Source of the DNA: Verrucomicrobiota bacterium
Lineage (GTDB): Bacteria > Verrucomicrobiota > Verrucomicrobiia > Limisphaerales > UBA8199
Length of the DNA: 26,437 nt
NCBI GenBank assembly: GCA_026397855.1
Contig: JAPLUA010000534.1
Location: 2,019-28,455, forward strand
Direction: 5' to 3'
In this document: in pieces, positions 7,645-18,337 of the stretch
How positions within the stretch are numbered: position 1 is the first letter of the stretch
Layout of the letters: every line of letters begins with the position of its first letter
Position numbers and translations under genes: made by a program
Notes under the pieces: generated by a model
Database searches by the model: none
Told to the model about the DNA's origin: nothing
Seen by the model: only the letters and a program-made list of their open reading frames with translations

Positions 7645-9054
7645 ATGAAACAGACTACGCGACCGAAAGCGGGGCTGCTGGCCCTGACGTTGGAATTGTA
7701 CGAGACCCTCCTGCCCGATCTGCGGGGCTCGCGGGAGGCCTGGCTGCGGCGGGCCGTCATTCCGGCCCTGCAAGGCGAGGCGGACGTGCTCTTCACGCAG
7801 GCGGTGTTCCGGCGCGAGGACATCGAGGCGGCGGTGGCGGAGTTTGAAGCCGCGGGCGCCGATGCGCTGGTGGTCATCCTGACGACCTACTCGCCGAGCC
7901 AGCTTGCCCTGCCCGCGTTGCTGCGGACGCGCCTCCCCATTGTCATCTGGAACACGCAGGAACTGGGGAAAGTGGATGAGACATTCACGCTCGCCAACAT
8001 GGTGGATAACCACGGCGTCCACGGCACGCAGGACCTGGGGAATGTCCTGACCCGCAGCGGTGTTCGCTTCCACTACGTCACCAGCCCCGACAGCGACCCG
8101 GCGGGCCTGCGGGAGCTGGGCGATTTCCTCGCGGCGGCGGCGGCGGTGAACCGGCTGCGCTCGGCCCGCATCGGCAGCCTCGGCTATCCCTTCCCCGGCA
8201 TGGGCGACTTTGCGGTGGATACCACCCACATGGCCGCCACCCTGGGTTGCGCTTGGACGAATCTCACCGTGGAGGAATACAACCATCGCGCCGCCACCGC
8301 GCCGGCCGAGGAGGTCGCGCGGCTTGTGGCGGATTACCGGCAGAGCTACTCCGTCGCACCCGATCTGACGGAGGAGGACCTGGTGTTGACGGCGCGGGCG
8401 GAGCTGGCCCTGCGAGGCATGGTTGCCCATCACCGGCTGGACGCCCTGACCTACCAGTTCATGGCCTTCGGCGAGGACGAGCGGACGCAGACGCTGCCCT
8501 TCGTGGCAGCCAGCCGCCTGATGGCGGAGGGGATCGGCTTCGGGGGGGAGGGCGACCTCATAGCCGCGGCGGCGACGGCCTTCTTTAATTGGCTTAAGGC
8601 CCCGGCCAGCTTCTCGGAGATCTTCACCATTGATTTCGAGGGTGACAGCCTGTTCCTTAGCCACATGGGCGAGGCGAATACGGCCATGGCCCGGATTGAC
8701 CTCCAGATTTCGCTGGTGGCCCGGCCCTCCCCGATTACCCGCACGCGGGGCCGCCAACTGGCGCTGGTCACCAATTTCGAGCCCGGCCCGGCCACCATTG
8801 CCGCCCTGACGCCCGGCCCGGGAGGCAGGTGGCGCATCATTGCCGCCGCAGGGGCGCTGGAAGACTACGGTCCTCTGCCCGGCTTTTGCGTGCCGCACTC
8901 GAAGTTCAAGCCGTCCGGCGACGATGTGTGCCGGTTCCTGACCGCTTACGCGAAGGCGGGCGGACCCCATCACAACGCCGTCTTCTTTGGGGATGCCCGG
9001 CCGCGCCTGAGGTTTGCCGCAGAACTGCTCGGCGCGGATTACTGCGAGCTCTGA
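7645..9054 (+). CDS. L-fucose/L-arabinose isomerase-family protein
   Basis: A 469-residue protein resembling the FucI/AraA fold family (COG2407 type), which interconverts aldoses and ketoses with a divalent metal. The N-terminal half has alternating Rossmann-like strands (DALVVILTTYSPSQL, LPIVIWNTQELG). The catalytic half carries GEGDL at about 301-305, then IDFEGDSLFLSHMGEANTA at about 329-347; its acidic and His residues match the metal-binding pattern of the family. HxK-like and HH motifs (PHSKF at about 417, GGPHHN at about 440) follow. I chose the ATG at 7645 because KAGLLALTLELYE then begins the fold. An upstream GTG at 7591 is in frame but adds an unconvincing leader; neither has a clear Shine-Dalgarno sequence. 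The sugar kinase begins three bases after the stop, which supports a joint sugar pathway. The exact sugar cannot be told. Confidence 0.8.
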   Translation: MKQTTRPKAGLLALTLELYETLLPDLRGSREAWLRRAVIPALQGEADVLFTQAVFRREDIEAAVAEFEAAGADALVVILTTYSPSQLALPALLRTRLPIVIWNTQELGKVDETFTLANMVDNHGVHGTQDLGNVLTRSGVRFHYVTSPDSDPAGLRELGDFLAAAAAVNRLRSARIGSLGYPFPGMGDFAVDTTHMAATLGCAWTNLTVEEYNHRAATAPAEEVARLVADYRQSYSVAPDLTEEDLVLTARAELALRGMVAHHRLDALTYQFMAFGEDERTQTLPFVAASRLMAEGIGFGGEGDLIAAAATAFFNWLKAPASFSEIFTIDFEGDSLFLSHMGEANTAMARIDLQISLVARPSPITRTRGRQLALVTNFEPGPATIAALTPGPGGRWRIIAAAGALEDYGPLPGFCVPHSKFKPSGDDVCRFLTAYAKAGGPHHNAVFFGDARPRLRFAAELLGADYCEL

Positions 9055-9057
9055 GCT

Positions 9058-10524
9058 ATGCTCCTCGGTCTGGATCTGGGCACCACCAACGTCAAGGCGG
9101 TGGTCACCGACTTCGGCGGCCGCCAACTGGGGGAGGGATCGTGCGCCGTCCACCTGTTCCAACTGGGTGGCGGCGGCGTGGAGCAGGACATCGAGGAGAT
9201 CTGGAGCGCCACCCTGTCCGCGGTGCGGGAGGCGGTCCGGTCCGTTGACGCCTCCGGAATCAAGGCCATTGGTGTTTCGAGCCAAGGCGGGGCGATGCAG
9301 ATGCTCGATGCGCAAGGCCGCCCCTCCGGCCGGGTGATCGGCTGGCTCGATCAGCGCGGCGCTCCCTTCGACGACGCGCTCGGCGCGGAGCTGGGGGAAC
9401 CGTGGTTTGCGCGACGGCTGGGGCACGGGCGCTCCGGCCTTGCCATCGGCCAACTGCTGCGCTTGCGCCAGGAGAATCCCGCAGCACTGGCAGCGCCGAA
9501 CCGCATCGGCTTCGTCGGTGACGTAATCGTTTCCCGCCTGTGCGGCCGTGCGGCCCACGACGGCACCTCCTGCTCATTAACTCTGCTCTACAACCCCGAC
9601 CGGCGGGATTACGACCCGGACCTGCTAGCGCGTTTGGGAGTGAGCCCGGCCCGGTTACCGGACCTGGTTTCCGCACGGGAGGCGGCGGGGGGATTGCTGG
9701 CTTCGTTCGCGCAGGAGACGGGTCTGCGCCCCGGCATCCCCGTTTCGGCGGCCATCCACGACCAATACACGGCCGCCCTTGCCACCGGGGCCGTTCGGGC
9801 AGGCACGGTCATGGTCGGCACCGGCACCGTCTGGGTCCTGCTGGCCATCGGTGACAGCCTGACTGCGCCCGCCACCCCCGATGCGTTTGTTTGCGACCAT
9901 GCAGCCGAAGGGCTCTGGGGACAACTGCTCTCCCTGGAAAACGGCGGCTCCGCTCTTTCCTGGGCACTGGACCTGACCGGACAGAGGGGGGCCGGAGGCG
10001 ACGACATTGATCGCCTGCTCGAATCCGCGCCGCCGGGCAGCGACGGCGTGCGCTGCTGGCCGCTCTTCACGGCGCTGCCGGTCGCAGGCCTCGCGCCCGA
10101 CACCAAGGGCCGCATCTCCGGCCTGCGGTTGTCCCACCGCCCGAGCCATGTCATCCGGGCCGTGCTCGAGGGCCTGGCCTTTGAGCTAAGGCGGCACATC
10201 GGGCTGCTCGACGAAGCCGGGCTGCCTGTCAAACGGCTGGCCTTGAGCGGCCGGGCAGCGGCCAGCCGGGTGACGCCCGCGCTGCTGGCAGCCGCCACCG
10301 GGCTGCCGCTCGACTGCGCCGGCAACCGCGCAAGCAGCACGCTGGGCGCGGCCATTGTTGCCCGGGGACTGTGCGAGCCCGCGTCACCGCTCGCCAAGCT
10401 GGCCGAAGAGATGGCGCCGGCGGCGAGCCATGTCGAGCCCGCGCCCGGGGCCTCGGCATTATACCAGGAGCAATTCAAAGAATACCTGCGCGAGCTGACG
10501 CCGGCGCAGGCAAGCCCACGATGA
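9058..10524 (+). CDS. FGGY-family carbohydrate kinase (xylulokinase-like)
   Basis: A 488-residue sugar kinase of the FGGY group, which phosphorylates ketoses or polyols with ATP. Seen in the sequence: the N-terminal phosphate loop LGLDLGTTNVKAVV (3-16), the substrate-side IGVSSQGGAM and GWLDQRGAP (about 71-104), the probable catalytic Asp235 in AAIHDQYTAAL, the second phosphate motif MVGTGTVWV (252-260), and the adenosine motif LSGRAAASRVTPALL (396-410), where many homologues have GGG. The Ser-Gly-Arg in place of Gly-Gly-Gly is a small departure. It starts three bases after the isomerase stop, and its own stop overlaps the next start (ATGA), so the three genes are almost certainly one transcript. 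Its product would be a ketose phosphate. Confidence 0.88.
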   Translation: MLLGLDLGTTNVKAVVTDFGGRQLGEGSCAVHLFQLGGGGVEQDIEEIWSATLSAVREAVRSVDASGIKAIGVSSQGGAMQMLDAQGRPSGRVIGWLDQRGAPFDDALGAELGEPWFARRLGHGRSGLAIGQLLRLRQENPAALAAPNRIGFVGDVIVSRLCGRAAHDGTSCSLTLLYNPDRRDYDPDLLARLGVSPARLPDLVSAREAAGGLLASFAQETGLRPGIPVSAAIHDQYTAALATGAVRAGTVMVGTGTVWVLLAIGDSLTAPATPDAFVCDHAAEGLWGQLLSLENGGSALSWALDLTGQRGAGGDDIDRLLESAPPGSDGVRCWPLFTALPVAGLAPDTKGRISGLRLSHRPSHVIRAVLEGLAFELRRHIGLLDEAGLPVKRLALSGRAAASRVTPALLAAATGLPLDCAGNRASSTLGAAIVARGLCEPASPLAKLAEEMAPAASHVEPAPGASALYQEQFKEYLRELTPAQASPR

Positions 10525-11615
10525 ACCCCACCCCGCTCTACTTCGTCTGGAACTACAACGACACGGACCGCGCCTTCTGGGCCGAGCATTTTGAGAACTG
10601 GCTGCCGCGCCGCATGTTCGACGCCCACACGCACATCTTCGATGCGCGCTTCCGGCTGGAGCCGATGACGGAGGCCATGCGCCGCCAATACTGGGTCAAC
10701 GAGCTGCTGGAACCGATTGACGCCCCGACCGCCGAGCGCTGCTACCAGACTGTGTTCCCGGGCCGCGAATTCAACTGCCTGGCCTTCGGGATGCCGGACC
10801 TCGACTTCGACATCGAGGGCGGCAACACCTATGTGCAGCAGGAAAGTGCCCGCCGTGGCTGGCACAGCCTCGCGGTGATCCTCCCGCAATGGTCCCAGGA
10901 GAAGGTGGGGGCGCTGCTCGACGCCCCCGGCGTCATCGGCGTGAAGCCCTACTACTCGCTCATCAGCCTCGATCGCGAGACGCGCGACCGGTACCTGGAG
11001 GCCAGCATCTTCGAATTCCTCCCGCATCACGTGCTCGAGGTGGTCAATGACCGCCATGGCTGGGTTACCTTGCACATTCCGAAGGCGGCCCGCCTCGGCC
11101 ACCCGGACAACGTGCGCGAGATCCGCGAGATCCGCCGCCGTTACCCGAACATCGCCCTGGTCATCGCCCACCTCGGCCGTTGCTATACCGAGCCGCACGC
11201 GCTGGAGGCGCTGCCGCAATTTGCGGATGACCCCGGACTTTACTTCGACAGCTCCGCGGTACTGAACCCCGCCTGCCACCAAGTCGCGCTGCAACACCTG
11301 GGTCCGCGCCGCATTCTCTACGGCTCGGACAACCCGGTCATGTACATGCGCGGGCGGCGGCAATACCACGAGCGCGCCTACGTGAACCGCACCAGCTACC
11401 CGTTCCACTTCAACCGCGACCGGGAACCAGCGGACATTGAGGCCCGCTACACCCTTTTCATGTATGAAGACCTGCGGGGCATCAAGCTGGCCTGCGACGA
11501 ATTGGGCATCGTCGCGCGCGAGGAGATCGAGATGATCTTCCACGCGAACGCGGACCGGCTGATCACGGGCATCCTCGACCGGAAGCGGCAAACCGCTCGG
11601 AAGGAGAGGTTGTGA
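10521..11615 (+). CDS. Amidohydrolase-family TIM-barrel protein (Amidohydro_2 type)
   Basis: A 364-residue metal-dependent hydrolase or decarboxylase of the amidohydrolase superfamily. The metal-binding set is visible: HxH in FDAHTHIFD (H36, H38), H185 in VTLHIPK, H217 in VIAHLGR and D270 in LYGSDNP. This matches the Amidohydro_2 group, whose members include sugar lactonases and aromatic decarboxylases. The ATG at 10521 overlaps the kinase TGA; the frame extends upstream, but only through the kinase gene. The long 52-residue segment around the metal-distal loop (MYMRGRRQYHERAYVNRTSY) is Arg/Tyr-rich and could bind a phosphate or acidic group, which is inference. In this position, where an aldolase would be expected, it may act on the kinase product or on a lactone made upstream. 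Confidence 0.82.
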   Translation: MNPTPLYFVWNYNDTDRAFWAEHFENWLPRRMFDAHTHIFDARFRLEPMTEAMRRQYWVNELLEPIDAPTAERCYQTVFPGREFNCLAFGMPDLDFDIEGGNTYVQQESARRGWHSLAVILPQWSQEKVGALLDAPGVIGVKPYYSLISLDRETRDRYLEASIFEFLPHHVLEVVNDRHGWVTLHIPKAARLGHPDNVREIREIRRRYPNIALVIAHLGRCYTEPHALEALPQFADDPGLYFDSSAVLNPACHQVALQHLGPRRILYGSDNPVMYMRGRRQYHERAYVNRTSYPFHFNRDREPADIEARYTLFMYEDLRGIKLACDELGIVAREEIEMIFHANADRLITGILDRKRQTARKERL

Positions 11616-11704
11616 AGAATCGTTCGCCTGGCATCATCGGCTGCGCCCGGACGGGAAGTGTGCCCGGCTACTTGCCAAACGCGCCCCGAGCGTGGATGTT
11701 GTGA
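11612..11704 (+). pseudogene. Probable decayed start of an oxidoreductase-like gene (30 codons)
   Basis: A GTG at 11612 overlaps the amidohydrolase TGA and is preceded by a near-ideal ribosome binding site, AAGGAGAGG at 11601-11609, with five bases between AGGAG and the GTG. The encoded peptide begins MKNRSPGIIGCARTGSVPGY and stops at TGA 11702-11704. GIIGCxRxGS resembles the first Rossmann turn of Gfo/Idh-type dehydrogenases. In the frame where bases 11692 onward read SVDVVTE, the next expected strand seems to continue before it stops too, as if a frameshift and truncation occurred. It could equally be a small leader ORF. Confidence 0.4.
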
Positions 11705-11730
11705 CGGAGTAGCGAATACGACACCTGGAT

Positions 11731-13344
11731 ATGACCAAGCCTCTTACCAACCAAAACGCCTCTGCCGCCCGATTCTCGTTCCTGCCGGTTTCGCTCTCAC
11801 TGGCGGACCTGTGCGGCGAGGAATACGTGCGCGCGATTTGCGCCAACCATGCCTTTCTCAGCGGCGAAGAGCCTGCCTCCGTAACCGAGACGGCTTTCAA
11901 GCGGCTTGAGTTCCTGCCCGCCGCCTTCGAGCATCGCCTCCTGCATTTGCTGCCCAAGACCGGCCAGAAGGTCGGGCCGCGGCTGGCTCACACGGCTGGC
12001 GGGGCGACCACGCGCCAGTTCGAGGCGCACACCAAGCTCGACCTGGCCCCGCTCGGCGCATTGGGCTATTTCCGGATCGGCGAGGACGGCCATCTCTATC
12101 TCATTACCAAGAGCGAGCACTATCACGCGCCGCTGGGACATTCGTTCCCGGGCTATCACCTGGTTGACCGGGCACGCCGGCTCGGCATCCCCAACGCCAC
12201 GCACAACAACACCCGCGGCTACATCACTCGCCGGCTCGAAGAGGAGCTGGTCTCCAGCGTCAACGAGCTCGCCCCGGGCGACGCCGCCACGCTCAAGAGC
12301 GTGCTGGCTTCCACCGATCCCAATGTGCTCAACCGCGTGCTGAACCTTGAGACCGGCAGCCTCGCGGCCGAAGCGGCCCTGAAGCTCGTGCTCGCCCGGT
12401 TTTACCGCGCGGACGAGACGATGCCGGCTCCCAAATACCACGGCCGCATCCCGGTGCTGCTCGTGGTGGGCGACGACGATGGCGGCCTCAAGGGGAACTA
12501 CCACGGCACCACCATGCTCACCCAGATGATGCGAGGCATGTGGCCGGAGTTGTACGGGGCTGCCAGCGAGCGCGGATTCCGCGTAGCTGCCATCCGGCCC
12601 GATTCGATCGCCGACCTCGAAGCGGCCTTTGCCGCTTACGAACGCGACAACCTCAAGATTGCGGGCTTCTTCCACGAGATCGTGATGATGAATTACGGCG
12701 GCCGCCTCCTCTCACGCGAATTCCTCCAGCGAGCCTACGAGCTGTGCCGCGAACACGACGTGCCCGCGGTGGCGGACGAGATTCAATCCTGCCTCTGGGC
12801 CCCGGGCCTGTTCCTTCACCGCGAATACGGACTGCGCCCCTCTTTTGTGGCCATCGGCAAGGGGTTCCCTGGCGGCGAATACGCCGCCTCGCGGCTGATC
12901 TTCAGCGCCGCCTTCGACTGCCTGCCGCAATTCGGCGCGCTGGTCACCAACGGCCAGGAGGAGCTGGCGGCCCTGGCCTACCTGGTCACGATGCGCTGGG
13001 CTTCCGCCAACCGCGACGTCATCCGCCAGGTCGGCGATTACTACGCCGCCAGGCTGCGGAACCTGGCGGCCCAATTCCCGCAGATCATTTCCAGCGCCGA
13101 TGGCAGCCGCCACATGGGTTGCCTCCGCTTCCGGGATACCGCCACCGCCACGGGCTTTGCCAGGCTGCTGGTCCTGCGGGGGATTGATATCAGCGCGCAA
13201 ATCTACAAGGCGGATTGTCCGCCGAGCGTGCTGACCAAGCTGCCGCTCATCGCCGGCGGCGAGGTGGTGGACTTCGTCCTGGCCCGGATGGCCGAGGCCC
13301 TGCGCGAGATGGAGAAGGGCAAGTCCCCGTCCGCCGGCCAATGA
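11731..13344 (+). CDS. Class III (PLP-dependent) aminotransferase
   Basis: A 537-residue fold-type I PLP enzyme. The central part shows the class III pattern: ETGSLAAEAALKLVLARF at about 207-224, GNYHGTT at 255-261, the PLP-ring Asp in PAVADEIQS (D349) and the Schiff-base lysine in VAIGKGFPGGEY (K377). Class III enzymes move amino groups between omega-amines or amino sugars and keto acids. The first roughly 130 residues are extra compared with a typical 430-residue family member and are not recognisable to me. The start ATG at 11731 lies 115 bases after the amidohydrolase, with the leader CGACACCTGGAT directly before it and no standard Shine-Dalgarno sequence. Co-direction with the sugar genes suggests amination or deamination of the carbohydrate product, which is inference. 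Confidence 0.82.
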   Translation: MTKPLTNQNASAARFSFLPVSLSLADLCGEEYVRAICANHAFLSGEEPASVTETAFKRLEFLPAAFEHRLLHLLPKTGQKVGPRLAHTAGGATTRQFEAHTKLDLAPLGALGYFRIGEDGHLYLITKSEHYHAPLGHSFPGYHLVDRARRLGIPNATHNNTRGYITRRLEEELVSSVNELAPGDAATLKSVLASTDPNVLNRVLNLETGSLAAEAALKLVLARFYRADETMPAPKYHGRIPVLLVVGDDDGGLKGNYHGTTMLTQMMRGMWPELYGAASERGFRVAAIRPDSIADLEAAFAAYERDNLKIAGFFHEIVMMNYGGRLLSREFLQRAYELCREHDVPAVADEIQSCLWAPGLFLHREYGLRPSFVAIGKGFPGGEYAASRLIFSAAFDCLPQFGALVTNGQEELAALAYLVTMRWASANRDVIRQVGDYYAARLRNLAAQFPQIISSADGSRHMGCLRFRDTATATGFARLLVLRGIDISAQIYKADCPPSVLTKLPLIAGGEVVDFVLARMAEALREMEKGKSPSAGQ

Positions 13345-13390
13345 GCTCCGGGCTTGGCAACCGTGCTGGAAACCTGATAAGACACCTGGA

Positions 13391-14068
13391 ATGAAACTGA
13401 CAACAGTCTTGCCGTGGTTGTGCGTCGTGGGCTCCCTGTCCGGGCTCGCCTGGTTCTATTCTGCCAACCAGAAGAAAGAAGCCGACATGGCAGTCCTGCG
13501 CGCCGACAGCGAGCAGCTCCAGCAGCTTCGCGCCGAGCTGGAGGAGACAAAAAAAGGCCAGACACAAAAGGAAAGCGACGAGCTGGCCCGCCTCCGCAGG
13601 GACCACGAGGAGCTGCTCCGGCTGCGGAACGAAGTCCGGCAATTGCGCGGCGACAAGCAGCAGCTAACCGGCCAGGTGGAAGCCGCGCAGACCCAGGCGC
13701 AGAATGCCCAGGCCCAGGTCCAGGCGCAGGCCCAGGCGATCAGGGCCGCGCAGGCGCCCCAGGCGACCACTCCGGAGCAGCAGGCCGCCGCCCAGGCTTT
13801 TGCCGCCCGTTACGCGATCCAGCAGGCTGCCAATCCCGAGCAGGCCAAAGCCAATGCCTGCATGAACAATCTCCGCCAGATCGAGGGCGCCAAGCAGCAG
13901 TGGGCCCTGGAAAAAGGCAAACCCGCGGGCGCGATACTCACCCAGGCCGACCTCACGCCTTACCTGCCCAACAACACGGTGCCAGCATGCCCGGCTGGAG
14001 GCGTCTATACCCTGAACCCGATCGGCCTCGGCCCGCTCTGCAACATTCCCGGCCATTCCACGAAATAG
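13391..14068 (+). CDS. Membrane-anchored coiled-coil protein with pseudopilin-like C-terminal domain
   Basis: A 225-residue protein in three parts. One N-terminal transmembrane helix (about 5-24, TTVLPWLCVVGSLSGLAWFY) has no prepilin-peptidase site. A long coiled coil follows at about 28-150, first Glu/Leu/Arg-rich and then Gln/Ala-rich (QAQNAQAQVQAQAQ). The C-terminal domain at about 154-225 begins NACMNNLRQIEGAKQQWALE and continues with ACPAGGVYTLNPIG. I recognise this end from the globular part of type IV pilin-like/pseudopilin proteins abundant in Verrucomicrobiota, where it normally follows the methylated pilin helix. Here the pilin helix is replaced by an anchor and stalk. The gene begins 46 bases after the aminotransferase and may be read through from it. 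A role at the envelope is likely; anything more specific is a guess. Confidence 0.75.
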   Translation: MKLTTVLPWLCVVGSLSGLAWFYSANQKKEADMAVLRADSEQLQQLRAELEETKKGQTQKESDELARLRRDHEELLRLRNEVRQLRGDKQQLTGQVEAAQTQAQNAQAQVQAQAQAIRAAQAPQATTPEQQAAAQAFAARYAIQQAANPEQAKANACMNNLRQIEGAKQQWALEKGKPAGAILTQADLTPYLPNNTVPACPAGGVYTLNPIGLGPLCNIPGHSTK

Positions 14069-14087
14069 CGCGTCCCGCACCGGGCGC

Positions 14088-14088
<1 letters not shown>
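14067..14088. terminator. Possible shared terminator between convergent genes
   Basis: AGCG / CGCT and CCCG / CGGG pair around a CAC loop, with a 3-nt bulge on the left. The hairpin fills the 19-base gap between the coiled-coil gene and alaS and touches both stop codons. It has no T-tract on either side. Confidence 0.3.
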
Positions 14089-16829
<2,741 letters not shown>

Positions 16830-16830
16830 G

Positions 16831-16846
16831 CGGGTAATTTTACCCG
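16831..16846 (-). promoter_or_regulatory. Inverted repeat abutting the alaS start codon
   Basis: On the alaS strand this reads CGGGTAA-AA-TTACCCG, a perfect 7-bp inverted repeat, followed by one base and then ATG. It sits where a ribosome binding site would be. It may act as an operator or a small translation-blocking hairpin. Confidence 0.45.
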
Positions 16847-16903
16847 GGGAGCAGGGGGGCGTCTATGCTGGAGTTGATCCGGCAGACCAGTCAGACCGGT
16901 CCG

Positions 16904-16931
16904 GCCAGCCAGGTCGCTCAGGTTGGCTGGC
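16904..16931 (-). terminator. Possible terminator after the Gfo/Idh gene
   Basis: A perfect 8-bp stem (GCCAGCCA / TGGCTGGC) with a 12-nt loop begins about 24 bases after the stop of the gene at 16955-18199. No T-tract follows. Confidence 0.35.
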
Positions 16932-16954
16932 GGACTCGTTTATCCGCTACCCGC

Positions 16955-18199
16955 TCACGCCTTCAAGCCCTTCAGGTCAGCCGTGAACTTCTCCTTGCGG
17001 TGCATCATCTCCTGCCAGGTCACCACGCCGTTTTTGTAAGCGGCCATGCGGCCCAGGATGGTGGTGAGATTGCTGCGCACACTCGCGGGCACCGTCGGGT
17101 TGGCGCACTCCCCGTTCGTGATGCTGTTGTGGAAGGTCGCAATGTTGGCCTCCACGCCCTCGCTGTAGAGGTTGACCACTTGGCCGTCCAGGTGGAAGTC
17201 GGTCGCCTTGACCATAACGTTGCCGAAGTAGTGCGTGTCGGCCGCGCCCTTCAGCCCGTAGGCCCGGCACATGATGTCGTCGTAGCCAAAGCCCGCCTGA
17301 TGCGAGTTGAAGCTCACTACCAGGTCGTTGGGGAAGTAGTAGATGACCGCAAAATGATCCCAGCAGTTGCCCTCATAATTGCGCTTCCGGCCGCCGGTGC
17401 CGTAGGCCCGGATCGGCTCGGCGTCGAGCATCCAGCAGGCGACATCGAGCGCGTGGATGTTCTGCTCGGTAATGACGTCGCCGGAGAGGATTCGATCCAC
17501 GCCCCAGGCGCGCAGGCGGACCTCGGGGTTCTTCGGATCCTTGCGCAGGAGCTGGTCCATGCTCTCCCACGTCATGCCGCACTGGTAATTGGCATCCACG
17601 GAAACGAGCTTGCCGATCTCGCCGTCATGGACGGCCTTGATGGCGTCCTGGTAGAGCTTGTTGGCGCGAGTCTGGAAATCCACCAGGAAGCAGAGCTTCT
17701 TCGCCGTCGCCCGCTTCCCGCTCTCGGCGACGGTCAGGCAGCCGGGCACATCCACGGCAACCGGCTTGGCCAGGTAAACATGCTTGCCGGCCTCCACCGC
17801 CGCGGCGGCCTGCTCGGGATGAAAGTAAGGGGGGCTCTCGATGACCACCGCGTCGAGGTTCTGCTCGAGCAGCTTGCGGTAGCCGGAAAGCCCGGTGTAG
17901 CGGTTGGCGGCGGGGACATTGAGCTTCTCGCCCGCCTCGTCGGCATGGTCCTGGAAGTAATCCGCCACGGCCGCGAAGTGGTAGCCGCCGTGCTTTTCGA
18001 ACAGCTTGGCGATCCACTTGCCGCGGCCGCCGCACCCGATGAGGCCGATGTTGATCTTGGAGTTGGCCGCGGCGCCGCGAACCAGCTCCGGCTTCAGGAT
18101 CGTGCAGGCTAATACCGAGGCCCCGGCCCCGGCAATAAAGCGCCGGCGTGTCATGGGGACGATGTCGTTGCGTGGCTGTTCGTGTTCGGGTGTGGTCAT
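16955..18199 (-). CDS. Tat-exported Gfo/Idh/MocA-family oxidoreductase
   Basis: A 414-residue NAD(P)-dependent sugar or polyol oxidoreductase-like protein. A Tat signal (MTRRRFIAGAGASVLACTIL, from residue 16) predicts export as a folded protein. The Rossmann part has INIGLIGCGGRGKW (50-62), then VVIESPPYFHPEQAAAAVEAGKHVYLAKPVAVD with the catalytic Lys145 in AKP (EKP in most relatives). The C-terminal sheet domain has TEQNIHALDVACWML with His249 and Asp252. Planctomycetota and Verrucomicrobiota carry many such exported paralogues, generally of unknown substrate. The start could be residue 1 at 18199 or Met16 at 18154; the latter puts the Tat motif at the very N-terminus. It is divergent from the exported epimerase-like gene, and the two may act in the same periplasmic sugar conversion (inference). 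Confidence 0.9.
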   Translation of the reverse strand: MTTPEHEQPRNDIVPMTRRRFIAGAGASVLACTILKPELVRGAAANSKINIGLIGCGGRGKWIAKLFEKHGGYHFAAVADYFQDHADEAGEKLNVPAANRYTGLSGYRKLLEQNLDAVVIESPPYFHPEQAAAAVEAGKHVYLAKPVAVDVPGCLTVAESGKRATAKKLCFLVDFQTRANKLYQDAIKAVHDGEIGKLVSVDANYQCGMTWESMDQLLRKDPKNPEVRLRAWGVDRILSGDVITEQNIHALDVACWMLDAEPIRAYGTGGRKRNYEGNCWDHFAVIYYFPNDLVVSFNSHQAGFGYDDIMCRAYGLKGAADTHYFGNVMVKATDFHLDGQVVNLYSEGVEANIATFHNSITNGECANPTVPASVRSNLTTILGRMAAYKNGVVTWQEMMHRKEKFTADLKGLKA

Positions 18200-18337
18200 T
18201 GTCGGGCCTGTCAGTTAAAGGTGATTGCCAATGCTGGATGGAATCGAATCACTTCGGGGAGGCGCTGTCAAATCCTTCGTCACCCCAAATCCTGTCGCCC
18301 CAAATCCCTTGACACTGGGACCATCCCATACCATTAC
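18200..18337. promoter_or_regulatory. Divergent promoter region with a 14-bp direct repeat
   Basis: The 138 bases between two divergent genes must carry both promoters. GTCACCCCAAATCC at 18279-18292 repeats as GTCGCCCCAAATCC at 18294-18307 (13 of 14). TTGACA at 18309-18314 looks like a -35 box, but no good -10 follows at the right distance before the ATG at 18338. Confidence 0.35.

Noticed and set aside
7516..9558. 680-codon open frame on the minus strand
   Set aside because: It is antisense to the isomerase and kinase genes, whose motifs are clear. The minus-strand product is Arg/Gly/His-rich with no domain.
9609..11591. 660-codon minus-strand open frame
   Set aside because: It is antisense to the kinase and amidohydrolase, both of which have complete active-site motifs.
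18182..18337. Upstream extension of the epimerase-like gene
   Set aside because: The extra codons lie in the divergent promoter region and would bury the Tat signal 52 residues into the protein.
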